A stretch of 64,000 nt of DNA from Sphingomonadales bacterium (GCA_011088215.1 JAALKD010000007.1:28753-92752), one strand, 5' to 3'; counted from the first letter of the stretch, positions 47,458-58,135 are shown. Translations and numbers: made by a program. Notes: generated by a model not told the origin, from the letters alone.

Positions 47458-48236
47458 ACCTGATTTCCAAATACGATTACTGTTATGATCAGGTTAGCTA
47501 GCAAAATCATGATGAAGGCCGAAACCACTGCATTGGTTGTAGCTTTGCCAACACCTTGCGCGCCGCCGCGGCTGTTGTACCCGTGATAGCTGCCCATTAG
47601 CGCAATGATGAATCCAAACACTGCTGCTTTCACCATCGAGGAAACAATATCAGCGTTTTCAAGGAAGTCCGCAGTAACCTGAAGGTATGTACCTGAGTTT
47701 AGGCCAAGACGTTCTGTCCCGATTACAAACCCGCCAAGAACGCCGATGGTATTGGCGACCAGCACAAGAAGGGGCAGAGTAAGCACTGCAGCGATCAGCC
47801 TTGGCACGACCAGATAATTGATCGGGTCTGTCGACAGTGTTGTTAGGGCATCGATCTGTTCAGTAACGCGCATGGTGCCCAACTCAGCTGCCATAGCAGA
47901 CGACACTCGCCCGGCAACCATCAGTCCGCCAAGTACCGGCCCCAGCTCACGCACTATGGCGATTACGACGACACCCGGCACCACCGATTCTGCGTTAAAG
48001 CGGCTTCCGCCGACAAAAATTTGCTGCGCTAATGCTGCCCCCGTAAACAGTGCAGTGAGGCCAACCACAGGCAGGCTATTATAGCCGATAAGCCACATTT
48101 GTTGGAGCGCTAGCCGCCAGTATATAGGCGGCATAAATATATGCATCACGGCAATGGCGGCGAAATGGGAAAGCCGACCGATCTCCGCAAGGGCGTTTAA
48201 AAAAACACGCCCGATTGTCGCTAGTGGGTTTGTCAC
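47454..48236 (-). CDS. mlaE: ABC transporter permease MlaE-like
   Basis: Permease of 260 residues with five or six membrane segments. Family motifs: VVGLTALFTGAALAQQ, RELGPVLGGLMVAGRVSSAMAAELGTM (the coupling region), and GVGKATTNAVVSAFIMILLANLIIT at the end. Works with MlaF, whose gene overlaps by four bases. Confidence 0.92.
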   Translation of the reverse strand: MTNPLATIGRVFLNALAEIGRLSHFAAIAVMHIFMPPIYWRLALQQMWLIGYNSLPVVGLTALFTGAALAQQIFVGGSRFNAESVVPGVVVIAIVRELGPVLGGLMVAGRVSSAMAAELGTMRVTEQIDALTTLSTDPINYLVVPRLIAAVLTLPLLVLVANTIGVLGGFVIGTERLGLNSGTYLQVTADFLENADIVSSMVKAAVFGFIIALMGSYHGYNSRGGAQGVGKATTNAVVSAFIMILLANLIITVIVFGNQV

Positions 48237-48351
48237 ACATTAATCCATTTGTTGCCATTATGTTCTTGCTGCATAGAACCTGTTTAACGGGCATTATGGA
48301 AATGAAAAGTGGCTATTTCAAGAGAAGCGCATTCAAAGATGGATTTAAGCG

Positions 48352-49143
48352 TTATTTTCCCTGAAAATTGGCAGGCCGTTTCTGAAGAAACGCCATGACA
48401 CCCTCAACACAGTCGTCTGAACGCCCAGCGTCACGTTGAGTTTGCGATTCCTGGTGTAACTGCTCGGCATAACCGTTTGTAAGCGATTGAGCGACAAGGT
48501 GGCGAATACCGCCGAGGGCTTTTGTTGGCCCCTTCGCCAGTTTAGTTGCTAATTCGCTCCCGCGCGATTCTAATTTATCGTCATCAACAGCTTCAAAAAT
48601 CAGTCCCCATTCCTGAGCGGTTTCTGCGGGCAGGCGCTCACCCAACATCATCAATGCGCGTGCACGCGCCGTGCCGATAAGTCGCGGTAAAATATATGTA
48701 CTGCCTGCGTCGGGAACCAAACCGATATTAACAAAAGCCTGCAGAAAATAAGCTGACTTCGCCGCCACGACTATGTCTGCAGACAACGCTACAGACATGC
48801 CTGCACCAGCAGCGACACCGTTGACAATTGAAATTACAGGAACGTTCAGCGCACTCATTTCCAACAAAACCGGGTGATACCCGTGGATCAACCCTTCGCC
48901 CAGGTCGCGGTTTTCATCACCGAAGGCATCTACAGCCAAGTCAGCCCCCGAACAAAACGCGCGCCCCGCACCCGTAATCATCAGTGCGCGCACGCCGTTA
49001 GATGGCATAGAGACTTCACGGATAGCATCCAGCATGTCTTTGAGCATGCCAGCAGACAACGCATTCAGCTTGTCAGGCTGATTGAGCGTAATCGTTGCCA
49101 GACCATCATCAATTGTAAAAAGAATATTGTCGTAACCAGCCAT
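48352..49143 (-). CDS. Enoyl-CoA hydratase/isomerase family protein
   Basis: Crotonase-fold protein of 263 residues. The oxyanion-hole stretches are ALMITGAGRAFCSGADL and NGVAAGAGMSVALSADI. The catalytic position after FVNIGLVPDAGSTYILPRLIG has Asp in PDAG, as in PaaG-like 1,2-epoxyphenylacetyl-CoA isomerases and some isomerases, rather than the two Glu of a classical hydratase. A strong ribosome site GGGAGG precedes ATG 49143. No other fatty acid genes are adjacent, so the exact reaction is uncertain. Confidence 0.88.
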   Translation of the reverse strand: MAGYDNILFTIDDGLATITLNQPDKLNALSAGMLKDMLDAIREVSMPSNGVRALMITGAGRAFCSGADLAVDAFGDENRDLGEGLIHGYHPVLLEMSALNVPVISIVNGVAAGAGMSVALSADIVVAAKSAYFLQAFVNIGLVPDAGSTYILPRLIGTARARALMMLGERLPAETAQEWGLIFEAVDDDKLESRGSELATKLAKGPTKALGGIRHLVAQSLTNGYAEQLHQESQTQRDAGRSDDCVEGVMAFLQKRPANFQGK

Positions 49144-49216
49144 ATTTGCCTCCCTTGGTTTAAAACTAAACTAGAGTGCCCGCGCAGGCAGGCAAGGGCT
49201 GGCATAATGGCAGCAT

Positions 49217-50668
49217 CTATTTCTTATCGTTACCGAACGGTCCTGCAAGAAAGGCAGGGACATGCGGGCCCATACCGACAAAAGGTTCTTTGGGCATGTC
49301 ATCAGGTGCCATACCGGGGTGGCTGTCCCGGCGCCCGCGTTGAGGCCGACCGCTCCGCTCGCTGCCTTGCTTGTTTTTGCTGCGAGGGGCCCGGTCAGAA
49401 GTAGCAGAAGCCCCAGTGTTTTTGGACTGTCTTGTTTGCGGCTTGTCTTTTCTTGCTTCGTCTGAAGTAGTTTTCTCTGGCTGCTCATTCACCGGCTTAG
49501 CGTCGCTGTCAGCAGGTTTGCGCGGCGCCCGCTTTTCACGTTCAAGGTTGAAATCCTCATCGCGCGGCAGCGGAGATCCGGTTAATTTTTCGATCCCATC
49601 GATCAGACGAACATCCAGTTTCGATTTAACTGCCAGAGTATAAGCCGTTCCCTTGCGTCCCGCGCGCCCGGTGCGGCCAATCCGGTGTACATAATCATCA
49701 GGGTGCCCTGGTACATCAAAGTTAAACACATGGCTTACATCCGGAACATCAAGGCCTCGGGCCGCAACATCAGACGCGACCAGCAGCTGAATTTCATTTT
49801 CCTTAAACTGGCGCAGCGTTTCCATTCGGTCGCGCTGTTCCATGTCGCCGTGAAGCTGGCCAACGCTAAAACCGTGACTTCCGAGTGAGGCATAGACCTC
49901 TTTAACATCGCGTTTGCGATTACAAAAAACGATCGCGTTTTTGATCTCTTCGGTGCGCAGTAATTGTCTCAGTGCCTTGCGTTTATCGCGCGGCCCGACT
50001 TCAACCAGTTTTTGTGTGATTGTCGTGGCGGCCGTTGCGGGGCGTGCCACTTCAATCTTTTTGGGGTCATCGAGGAATTTCTTAGTCAACCTGTGGATTG
50101 CTGGTGGCATGGTGGCCGAGAAAAACAGTGTCTGGTGCTTCTTGGTAATACGCTCACAGATTTTCTCCACGTCCGGGATAAAACCCATGTCCAACATTCG
50201 ATCAGCTTCGTCAATCACCAGAATATCTATGCCGTTCAACAGCAGCTTGCCACGTTCGAAATGATCTAATAGCCGGCCAGGGGTCGCAATCAAAACATCT
50301 GCACCGCGGCCAAGGGCCTTTTCCTGCTCAGCAAAGTTTACCCCACCAATCAACAGGGCCATCGATAACTTGTGGTTTTTGCCGTATTTTTCAAAGCTCT
50401 CCGCCACTTGCGCGGCTAGCTCTCGAGTAGGCTCGAGAATAAGCGATCGCGGCATACGTGCCCGTGCACGCCCTTCTGCCAAGATATCGATCATAGGTAG
50501 CGTGAAAGAAGCGGTTTTTCCGGTGCCGGTTTGTGCGATGCCAAGAATATCACGGCCCATCAAAACCTGAGGGGCGGCCTGCGCCTGAATGGGGGTTGGC
50601 TCAGTATAGCCTGCGTCCGCAACCGCTTTTAGCGTCGGTTCGCTAAGCCCAAGTAGTTCAAAACCCAT
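49217..50668 (-). CDS. DEAD-box ATP-dependent RNA helicase (RhlE-like)
   Basis: All helicase motifs are present: Q motif (PTPIQAQAAP), AQTGTGKT, PTRELAAQ, VIDEADRMLD, FFSATMP, ARGLDVPDV and HRIGRTGRAG. Start at ATG 50668 with GGGAT upstream; the frame extends to 50680. After the core (about 375 residues) comes a basic, low-complexity tail of about 110 residues rich in Lys, Arg, Ser and Gly, typical of RhlE proteins and probably RNA-binding. Likely roles are ribosome assembly or cold-time RNA unwinding. Confidence 0.93.
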   Translation of the reverse strand: MGFELLGLSEPTLKAVADAGYTEPTPIQAQAAPQVLMGRDILGIAQTGTGKTASFTLPMIDILAEGRARARMPRSLILEPTRELAAQVAESFEKYGKNHKLSMALLIGGVNFAEQEKALGRGADVLIATPGRLLDHFERGKLLLNGIDILVIDEADRMLDMGFIPDVEKICERITKKHQTLFFSATMPPAIHRLTKKFLDDPKKIEVARPATAATTITQKLVEVGPRDKRKALRQLLRTEEIKNAIVFCNRKRDVKEVYASLGSHGFSVGQLHGDMEQRDRMETLRQFKENEIQLLVASDVAARGLDVPDVSHVFNFDVPGHPDDYVHRIGRTGRAGRKGTAYTLAVKSKLDVRLIDGIEKLTGSPLPRDEDFNLEREKRAPRKPADSDAKPVNEQPEKTTSDEARKDKPQTRQSKNTGASATSDRAPRSKNKQGSERSGRPQRGRRDSHPGMAPDDMPKEPFVGMGPHVPAFLAGPFGNDKK

Positions 50669-50818
50669 TCTGTATCCCAACTGTTAACCTGTTCAATTTG
50701 CGCGCAGGATAGGCACGCAGCGCTCAAAGTCAACGCTAGAGAAGGCTACGGCCAATTTAGGAGATGCAAAACAGCCACCAATGCCGCATTTATGTGACAG
50801 TAAACTTGAATTAGATAC

Positions 50819-52795
50819 CTAGATATCCAATGCTTCCAGGTCCGCTTCATTATCGCGAATAAATTCAAAGCGTTTTTCCGGTTTTTTGCCCATCAGGTTA
50901 TCCACCAACGTGTTCACAACTGCCCGATCTCCATATTCTGGCGGAAGTGTAACCCGGAGTAGCGTGCGGTTCGCCCGCGCCATCGTGGTTTCCTTTAGCT
51001 GTGCTGGCGGCATTTCGCCTAGGCCCTTAAATCGGCTGATCTCAATGTTGGTTTTACCCTTGAACTCGCGTTCCATCAATTCGTCTTTATGGACGTCATC
51101 GCGGGCATAAAACACCGTGCCGCCTTTAGCCAATAGGAAGAGGGGCGGTTGTGCCAGATAAAGCCGACCATCTTTCACGAGTCCAGGCATTTCCTGAAAG
51201 AAGAAGGTCATCAACAGGGTGGCGATATGGGCGCCGTCCACGTCCGCATCAGTCATAATCACCACTTTTTCGTAACGCAGAGCATCGCTGTCATAATGGT
51301 CGCGCGTACCGCAACCTAGTGCCATAATGAGGTCACGAATTTCCAGGTTAGCCGCAATCTTGTCGCGGGTAGCAGATGCAACATTGAGGATTTTACCACG
51401 GATTGGCAATATAGCCTGGGTTTTCCGATCTCGCGCCTGTTTGGCGGATCCGCCCGCGCTGTCACCCTCCACGATATATATTTCTGTGCCCTCTGAGCCA
51501 TCGCTGGAGCAATCAGTCAACTTACCAGGTAGGCGCAACTTACGTTTATTCACAGCGGTTTTGCGCTGAATATCTTTCTCTTGCTTGCGCCTTAGTCGGT
51601 CTTCCAAGCGCTCCAGCGCCCATGTCAGCAAGCTGTTGGCGCGTTCAGGTTGATCACCTAGCCAATGGTCAAATGCCTCGCGTATCGCATTTTCTGTCAG
51701 GCGCTGGGCCTCGGCGGTTGAAAGCTTGTCTTTGGTCTGGCCCTGAAACTGAGGGTCACGGATAAACACCGACAGCATCGAGCATGATGCACCGCAAACA
51801 TCGTCCAGAATAAGCCCAGACGCTTTTTTGTTCCCCGCTAATTCAGCGTGCGCTTTCAGACCGCGCAGTAACGCACTTCTAAGGCCGGTTTCGTGAGTGC
51901 CGCCAAGCGGGGTAGGCACCGTATTACAATAACTGTTTGAAAATCCGTCGCCGAATTCTGGCCAATGAATAGCCCATTCAACTCGTCCTTGTTCATCAGG
52001 GAACAGGGCCTGGCCTGCGAAAGGTGCTTCGGTAACGCAGGCGCGCTTTTTCATCGTGTCGCCCAAATAGTCTGCCAACCCACCAGGGAAGTGCAGGGTG
52101 GCTTCACCAGGTGTGGCATCACCGTCTTTGATCAAGCCTGGCGCGCATTTGAACCGAATTTCAACACCGCGGAACAAATAGGCTTTGGAACGAGCCAATG
52201 CGTATACCCGTGCCGGTTTGAAACTGATTTTACTCCCGAATATCTCATAGTCGGGCAGGAAGGTAGCTTTGGTGCCGCGCCTGTTGGCAACAGCGCCCAT
52301 ATCCTCAAGTGGGCCCATTGGTTTGCCGCGCGAAAAGCTTTGTCGGTAGAGTTTTTTGTCACGCGCAACCTCAACGCTTAGCCATTCGGAAAGCGCGTTT
52401 ACCACTGAAACACCCACACCGTGCAAACCGCCAGAGGTGGCGTAAGCGTCGGAACTGAACTTGCCGCCCGAGTGTAGCGTTGTCAGGATAACCTCAAGCG
52501 CCGATTTTTTTGGAAATTTGGGGTGTGGGTCCACAGGAATACCACGACCATTGTCGCTGATAGAAAGCGAGCCGTCTTCATGCATGGAAACATTAATACG
52601 ACTGGCATGGCCAGCCACGGCCTCATCCATGGAATTATCCAGAACTTCAGCCACCAGATGGTGCAAGGCACGTTCATCCGTGCCACCAATATACATACCC
52701 GGACGCTGGCGAACCGGCTCCAGGCCTTCAAGAACTTCGATATCTTTTGCGGAATAATCGGTCTTGGTCTGTGATACTTCAAACAGGTCGCTCAT
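50819..52795 (-). CDS. parE: DNA topoisomerase IV subunit B
   Basis: GHKL ATPase subunit of the type IIA topoisomerase that decatenates daughter chromosomes. 658 residues from ATG 52795 (GGTGGGGC upstream; frame open to 52822). Motifs: RPGMYIGGTD, EVLDNSMDEA, GRGIPVD and the toprim stretch EGDSAGGSAKQARDR with TDADVDGAHI. The length and the DRKTQAILPIRGKILN version of the toprim region favour ParE over GyrB. parC is not in the window. Confidence 0.92.
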   Translation of the reverse strand: MSDLFEVSQTKTDYSAKDIEVLEGLEPVRQRPGMYIGGTDERALHHLVAEVLDNSMDEAVAGHASRINVSMHEDGSLSISDNGRGIPVDPHPKFPKKSALEVILTTLHSGGKFSSDAYATSGGLHGVGVSVVNALSEWLSVEVARDKKLYRQSFSRGKPMGPLEDMGAVANRRGTKATFLPDYEIFGSKISFKPARVYALARSKAYLFRGVEIRFKCAPGLIKDGDATPGEATLHFPGGLADYLGDTMKKRACVTEAPFAGQALFPDEQGRVEWAIHWPEFGDGFSNSYCNTVPTPLGGTHETGLRSALLRGLKAHAELAGNKKASGLILDDVCGASCSMLSVFIRDPQFQGQTKDKLSTAEAQRLTENAIREAFDHWLGDQPERANSLLTWALERLEDRLRRKQEKDIQRKTAVNKRKLRLPGKLTDCSSDGSEGTEIYIVEGDSAGGSAKQARDRKTQAILPIRGKILNVASATRDKIAANLEIRDLIMALGCGTRDHYDSDALRYEKVVIMTDADVDGAHIATLLMTFFFQEMPGLVKDGRLYLAQPPLFLLAKGGTVFYARDDVHKDELMEREFKGKTNIEISRFKGLGEMPPAQLKETTMARANRTLLRVTLPPEYGDRAVVNTLVDNLMGKKPEKRFEFIRDNEADLEALDI

Positions 52796-53028
52796 TGCCC
52801 CACCTATACTGTTAACAAACAAGAATTAGCCCTTGCGCAAGGCCGCGTCAAGCAAGAGCCTTTGATTTGTAAGGCTTTTTCAAAAATACTATATGTTGTG
52901 TTGTAAATTTGGATAAAATCCTATATTTTGTGGTTCATCGTTAGGTTGAGCGAAACACACTTTAGGCCGTTAAGCATTCATAAACTGAATTGCTATAGCC
53001 TACAGTGGGGTCTTAAAGAGGGCAGCTT

Positions 53029-53319
53029 ATGGCACAGTCAATGGCAGCGAATTTCTGGAACCGCATGACACATCCTTTCGGAGGAAGCAGCTCACCTGAA
53101 GGTGTTTTGGAAAATGGAACCGGACCCGCACCGTCGGTGGGTGACCGTTACATGCAAACCAAACAGGGCACACCTGTCTGGGTAGTTGAAAATGTGCTCA
53201 GCGTCACAGCAAGTCGGTACCCGTTGGTGCGGCTGACAAGCGAAAAATATCCTGACCTGATGAAAATTGTATCGTTATCAACGCTGGCTGACCACGGCGA
53301 GTTCACCCGAGCCCACTAG
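53029..53319 (+). CDS. Small protein of unknown function
   Basis: Soluble protein of 96 residues with no signal peptide. The N-terminal third is low complexity (Gly, Ser, Pro). From residue 40 it shows a compact beta-rich pattern: VGDRYMQTKQGTPVWVVENVLSV, RYPLVRLTSEKYPDLMKIVSLSTL. This resembles short alphaproteobacterial proteins of unknown function. GAGGGCAGC lies before the ATG. Divergent from parE; nothing in the context explains it. Confidence 0.7.
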   Translation: MAQSMAANFWNRMTHPFGGSSSPEGVLENGTGPAPSVGDRYMQTKQGTPVWVVENVLSVTASRYPLVRLTSEKYPDLMKIVSLSTLADHGEFTRAH

Positions 53320-53536
53320 CTTTTGTGTGCCGTATAGAGCTTACAAGTATCGATCTGTTCTACTTTCGAATCCCATTTATATTCGGTCGAAAACTTTTTT
53401 ACGGCGCGAAATAGGCAGTTTATCCAGTTTTCTCCGCTGATCGTACAGTTACCTCTAAACATTTGGCATCATCCTATACACAGTATTGGTAGTCCTTCTA
53501 GCCAGGCTGGTTTAAGGGACTGAACCACGAAGACTG

Positions 53537-53573
53537 AAAAGCCTCGGAATTTCCCCCGAGGCTTTTCCCTTTT
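53537..53573. terminator. Bidirectional-type terminator between the small protein and the LytTR regulator
   Basis: AAAAGCCTCGG (53537-53547) pairs perfectly with CCGAGGCTTTT (53556-53566); loop of eight; further T-rich sequence on the plus side. Confidence 0.8.
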
Positions 53574-53585
53574 TTGTTTTGATTT

Positions 53586-54287
53586 TCAGGTATTGACTAC
53601 TTTCTTCAGCAAGCTGTCTTTGTATGCTCTGCCGATGGGAACAAGCGCCCCCACAGTCGCAATCTGATTGCCGGATATTTTTTCTACGTGATCCAAATTG
53701 ACTATGTGTGATTTTTGAACCTGCATAAATTTGTCTTTAGGTAGTTTTTCAAGCCAAGAATGCAATGTTCCCAAGATGTAATACCGTGTATTCACCATAT
53801 TAAGGTGCAGGAAATTTCCATCTGAGGAAATATGTACTAAGTTGTCCAAATCCAGCCTGACAAAATCTCCATCAACCTTGATAAACAAAGATTGGTTGGC
53901 GCTCGTTTCATGTGAAGTTTGCTTTTCTAACTGCTTTTCCTTCACTCTTGAAATTGCCGTGCAAAACCTTTCAAAGGAAAATGGCTTCAATAAGTAATCT
54001 GTTACGTTGAGTTCGAACCCCTCCAAGGCATGTTCCGAGTATGCCGTCGTAACAATCACATTTGGTGGGGTTTGGAGTGTTCTTAAGAACGAAAAGCCAT
54101 CCATTTTGGGCAAATGAATGTCTAGAAAAATGAGGTCAGGTGTCTGCTTTTGCATTAGCGCAATAGCCTGTGCTGCGCTGCCACAGACTCCAAGAAGTTT
54201 TAAGTGTTCCAGCTCCGATATATATGTTTCCAGCACCCGTTGAGCAGGTAATTGATCTTCGATGACTAGACATCGGATATCTGTCAT
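53586..54287 (-). CDS. LytTR-family response regulator
   Basis: Response regulator of 233 residues. Receiver domain with Asp56 in FLDIHLP and Lys in YLLKPFS; LytTR DNA-binding domain in the last 100 residues (FIKVDGDFVRLDLDNLVHISSDGNFLHL, then QVQKSHIVNLDHVEKI). Start at ATG 54287 with GAGGGA upstream; the frame is open to 54326. The kinase gene ends 13 bases upstream, so they form a pair. Typical targets are extracellular or cell-wall functions, but none is visible here. Confidence 0.92.
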   Translation of the reverse strand: MTDIRCLVIEDQLPAQRVLETYISELEHLKLLGVCGSAAQAIALMQKQTPDLIFLDIHLPKMDGFSFLRTLQTPPNVIVTTAYSEHALEGFELNVTDYLLKPFSFERFCTAISRVKEKQLEKQTSHETSANQSLFIKVDGDFVRLDLDNLVHISSDGNFLHLNMVNTRYYILGTLHSWLEKLPKDKFMQVQKSHIVNLDHVEKISGNQIATVGALVPIGRAYKDSLLKKVVNT

Positions 54288-54300
54288 AGCTGTTGTTCCC

Positions 54301-55377
54301 TCACAAGATGGTTCCAACCGGTTCAATTGGCATTTTAAGGTTCAGCTCGAAGATGCCATCCGTGATCCTGTCTTCAAGCGAAAATTTTTTCTCACATAAC
54401 AGCTCCAGTCGCCGACGGACGTTGGCTATTCCCAATCCATTTTCTTTGACACCCTCATTATTCGACCGCTTATCCTCGTCGAATGTATTGCGGGTTTTCA
54501 GACTCAAATGCTCGTCGCCAATGTTGATGAAAATCTCAATTTTAATGTCTTTTTCCTGGGTATCGAGGCTGTGCTTGAAACAATTTTCAACGAGCGTAAT
54601 CAGTACAAATGGAAGGATAGATTTACCTGCAACCGAGCCCTGTATTAAGAGGTCGCTTTGACCTCTGCCCTCCAAACCCATTTTCTGGAGTGCCAAATAG
54701 TTTTCTAGAGACTGCAGTTCCCGATTAAGTGATACTTTCTCGTCCCCACATTCATATAGTGTATAGCGCAGCAGGTCTGACAATCGAAGCAACATATCGG
54801 GCGCGGCGCCCGAATGCGTTATTGAATGAGAGTAGATATTGTTCAGAGCATTAAACAGTATGTGAGGATTAATCTGCGATCGAAGAAACTTGAGCTCGCT
54901 GTTTACTTTTTCTTTTTCGATTGTCATCAATTTTTGTTGTGTTTCTTCGCGATATTCCCAAGCCAGTTTTACAAAGAACATAAGCCCTAACAGCGGTAAC
55001 GCATCGATGGCAGTCATGTGGACCCAATCCAAATTCCAGTTGGGGGCATCGTCCGTTTTCATGAAGACTAAGGGTTTTAATATGCATTCTTCAAAAACAC
55101 CCGAAACCAAAAAGGAAAGAACAACAAACAGCGCAAACCGAAGATATCGCTTCGTCTGAAAATATCGAGGAAGAAGGAAATACAGTACAAAGATTGCCAG
55201 CAAACCACGGTTTACCGAATAAACAAACTCATTGAGGTGTAAATGCGGAAACTCAAGTTCACCAGGGTGGAGATAGGCAGGTTCTTTTGAAAAGGCTATC
55301 AGAACCACGGACAATATCCAGATAATTCCGAGGATCAGCTTGTCGGACACTTGATACTTTTTGACATCGGCTTTCAT
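54301..55377 (-). CDS. Membrane sensor histidine kinase, LytS/His_kinase type
   Basis: Kinase of 358 residues with four hydrophobic segments in the first 145 residues and no recognisable extracellular sensor domain. The phospho-acceptor is His172 in SQINPHILFNALNNI, the hallmark of the PF06580 family; the ATPase domain shows LVENCFKHS and NGLGIANVRRRL. Works with the LytTR regulator downstream. Ribosome site GAGGA. Confidence 0.92.
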   Translation of the reverse strand: MKADVKKYQVSDKLILGIIWILSVVLIAFSKEPAYLHPGELEFPHLHLNEFVYSVNRGLLAIFVLYFLLPRYFQTKRYLRFALFVVLSFLVSGVFEECILKPLVFMKTDDAPNWNLDWVHMTAIDALPLLGLMFFVKLAWEYREETQQKLMTIEKEKVNSELKFLRSQINPHILFNALNNIYSHSITHSGAAPDMLLRLSDLLRYTLYECGDEKVSLNRELQSLENYLALQKMGLEGRGQSDLLIQGSVAGKSILPFVLITLVENCFKHSLDTQEKDIKIEIFINIGDEHLSLKTRNTFDEDKRSNNEGVKENGLGIANVRRRLELLCEKKFSLEDRITDGIFELNLKMPIEPVGTIL

Positions 55378-55526
55378 CGTAGATAATCCTCAAAAAGTGA
55401 ATACGTGGACCGAGTGTCTATGGCATAACCCACATTTTGTATGAGAAAAAACCACAATATATGAAATGCGAAAATTGTATTACAAACGGCAGATTATGCA
55501 GTGCAAACAGCAAATATTTAAATTGT

Positions 55527-56062
55527 TCAATCAAACAATTTATCAATATCTTCCTGTGACTGAACATCTTCTTGTTCGGCTTCTGGCACCTTGGTTTGCA
55601 CCGCTTCTTCGATTTACCATGGATAAGCTGATTGAGCTGCATCAACAAGGTTTGCAGCATCTCGATGCGGCCACGAATTAGCGCTTGCGCTGCAGGACTT
55701 AGACCGCGTTCAATCACATTTACCGTGACAAGGCCCTTCACAGTTGCCTGAATGGTTGACTGCATTTCACCGCATACGCTCTCGAAGGGCAATTTGAACA
55801 CGGCTGGAGCTAGTCCGTAGGCTTTTATCGCCAAGTCTTTGGCCTGAAAGCCACTTTCGGCAAAATGCTCACTATAGGTTTTGGGAGACCAGTCAACCGC
55901 ATCCTCAAGCAGTTCAGGCATATCGGGTACCATTTCCATCAGCATAACGATTTCATTGAAATGGTTCAGGTAATCAGTGGCAAGAAAGCTTTCAGGGTTG
56001 ATGTTAGCTGCCGCCAACTGCGGCTGAATATCCAACTGTTCCTGTGTGTATGTAACGCGCAT
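55527..56062 (-). pseudogene. Unknown protein, reading frame broken near its C-terminus by a single-base deletion
   Basis: I do not recognise a family. From ATG 56062 (ATG 56107 is possible) the frame encodes a helical, acidic protein (TDYLNHFNEIVMLMEMVPDMP, then GRIEMLQTLLMQLNQLIHGK). After that the frame turns basic and Cys-rich and runs on to 55418 in AT-rich sequence. If one A is added to the AAA at 55613-55615, the frame continues IEEAVQTKVPEAEQED and ends QSQEDIDKLFD at 55527. That acidic ending fits the rest of the protein far better. About 179 residues when repaired. The tail resembles C-terminal docking peptides such as that of CheZ; this is only a pattern. Confidence 0.65.
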
Positions 56063-56202
56063 TCTGGTCTGTTCCCGGTGCTGCCCCTTAAATTGGGTCA
56101 ACTTCATTCGAATCTAACCAGTAGCTATTGCCAAAAAGTAAACGACGATGGTTTTTTAACCAATGTGGCATCCATCAGAATTTATTTATGCAGTCAAACA
56201 GC

Positions 56203-56230
56203 AAAAAGGCCACCAATTAAGGCAGCCTTT
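56203..56230 (-). terminator. Terminator of the glnB-glnA operon
   Basis: On the minus strand AAAGGCTGCC, loop TTAATT, GGTGGCCTTT, then T. The ten-pair stem includes two G-U pairs. It lies 30 bases after the glnA stop. Confidence 0.75.
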
Positions 56231-56259
56231 CCGTTTTGCTTCGCTCTGAATTGTAACTC

Positions 56260-57684
56260 TTATGAGCTATAATACATGTCGAATTCAACCGGGTGTGGTG
56301 TCAAATCGAGAGCGTTTACATCTTCCATTTTCAGGTCAATATAGGCGTCAATCTGATCGTCTGAGAATACATCGCCGCGTTTAAGAAACTCGCGGTCGCC
56401 GTCGAGACACTCAAGCGCCTCGCGCAGAGAACCTGCAACCGTTGGCACGCCTTTCAGCTCCTCCGGTGGAAGCGAGTATAGATCTTTGTCCATGGCATCG
56501 CCCGGGTGAATTTTATTTTCAATACCATCAAGGCCAGCCATCAACATAGCCGCAAAAGCATAGTATGGATTTGCCAGCGCGTCGGGGAAGCGCACCTCAA
56601 CCCGCTTAGCATTAGGGCTGGAGCTATAAGGTATACGGCATGAAGCCGAGCGATTGCGGCTGGAGTAAGCCAGCAATACAGGCGCTTCAAATCCCGGCGT
56701 CAAACGCTTGTAGCTGTTTGTCGATGGATTGGTAAAAGCGTTGATCGCTTTGGCATGCTTGATAATACCACCAATGTAATAAAGCGCGGTGTCCGACAGA
56801 TCTGCGTATCCGCCGCCAGCAAAGGTAGGCTTACCATCTTTCCAGATCGACATGTGGGTGTGCATGCCCGAACCGTTGTCTTCAGCAACCGGTTTCGGCA
56901 TGAAAGTGGCTGTTTTGCCGTATGTATGGGCAACTTGATGGGTTACATATTTGTAAACCTGTACATTGTCAGCAGTTGTGATCAAGGTATCGTAGGTAAC
57001 ACCTAGCTCGTGTTGACTGGCCGCGACTTCGTGGTGATGTTTGTCCATCTTGAGGCCCATGTCGCTCATCACCTTGACCATCTCGCCGCGCAGGTCAACG
57101 CAGCTATCAACCGGCGCAACCGGGAAGTAACCACCTTTCACCCGTGGGCGATGACCGTAGTTACCGCCTTCATAGTTTTTATCAGAATTGTAAGGGCCTT
57201 CCACGTCATCGATCTGATAGCTGGCTCCTTGGTATCCCACTTTGAATTTAACATCGTCGAAAACAAAAAATTCGGGCTCTGGACCGAAAAAAGCTGTGTC
57301 GCCGATGCCGGTAAACTTGAGATAAGCTTCGGCTTTTTTAGCGGTAGAACGGGGGTCCCGACCATATGGCTGGCCGGTGGAGGGCTCCAGAATATCACAG
57401 AAAACGACGAGCGTGATGTCGGCGGTGAAGGGGTCGAGAGTTGCTGAACTTAGGTCTGGCATCAGAATCATATCAGATTCGTTAATCGCTTTCCAACCAG
57501 CGATAGATGAGCCATCAAACATGATGCCATCGGTTAGCATATCTTCGTCAACAACGTCGGCACACATAGTCAGGTGCTGCCATTTGCCTTTGACGTCGGT
57601 GAATCGCAGGTCTACCCATTCCGCTTTGGTTTCCTTAACCAAGGCCAGAAAGCTCTCAATGTTCAAACCACTATATTTTGGCAT
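56260..57684 (-). CDS. glnA: Glutamine synthetase, type I
   Basis: Makes glutamine from glutamate, ammonia and ATP. 474 residues, full length for the dodecameric GSI-beta type. Motifs: FDGSSIAGW near residue 55, EPEFFVFD near 132, [10 protein letters not shown] near 268 and the adenylylation site DLYSLPPEE with Tyr403, so activity should be controlled by GlnE. Co-transcribed with glnB 77 bases upstream. GAGGGAA precedes the ATG. Confidence 0.98.
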   Translation of the reverse strand: MPKYSGLNIESFLALVKETKAEWVDLRFTDVKGKWQHLTMCADVVDEDMLTDGIMFDGSSIAGWKAINESDMILMPDLSSATLDPFTADITLVVFCDILEPSTGQPYGRDPRSTAKKAEAYLKFTGIGDTAFFGPEPEFFVFDDVKFKVGYQGASYQIDDVEGPYNSDKNYEGGNYGHRPRVKGGYFPVAPVDSCVDLRGEMVKVMSDMGLKMDKHHHEVAASQHELGVTYDTLITTADNVQVYKYVTHQVAHTYGKTATFMPKPVAEDNGSGMHTHMSIWKDGKPTFAGGGYADLSDTALYYIGGIIKHAKAINAFTNPSTNSYKRLTPGFEAPVLLAYSSRNRSASCRIPYSSSPNAKRVEVRFPDALANPYYAFAAMLMAGLDGIENKIHPGDAMDKDLYSLPPEELKGVPTVAGSLREALECLDGDREFLKRGDVFSDDQIDAYIDLKMEDVNALDLTPHPVEFDMYYSS

Positions 57685-57761
57685 CTATAAATTCCCTCAA
57701 TGATAATTTCGTGTCGTATTATTCTGTGCGATCGCTCAGTGCTTCTCAGCCTGCTGGGGCG

Positions 57762-58112
<351 letters not shown>

Positions 58113-58135
58113 TTATTATTTTATGGCTGTCCCAT

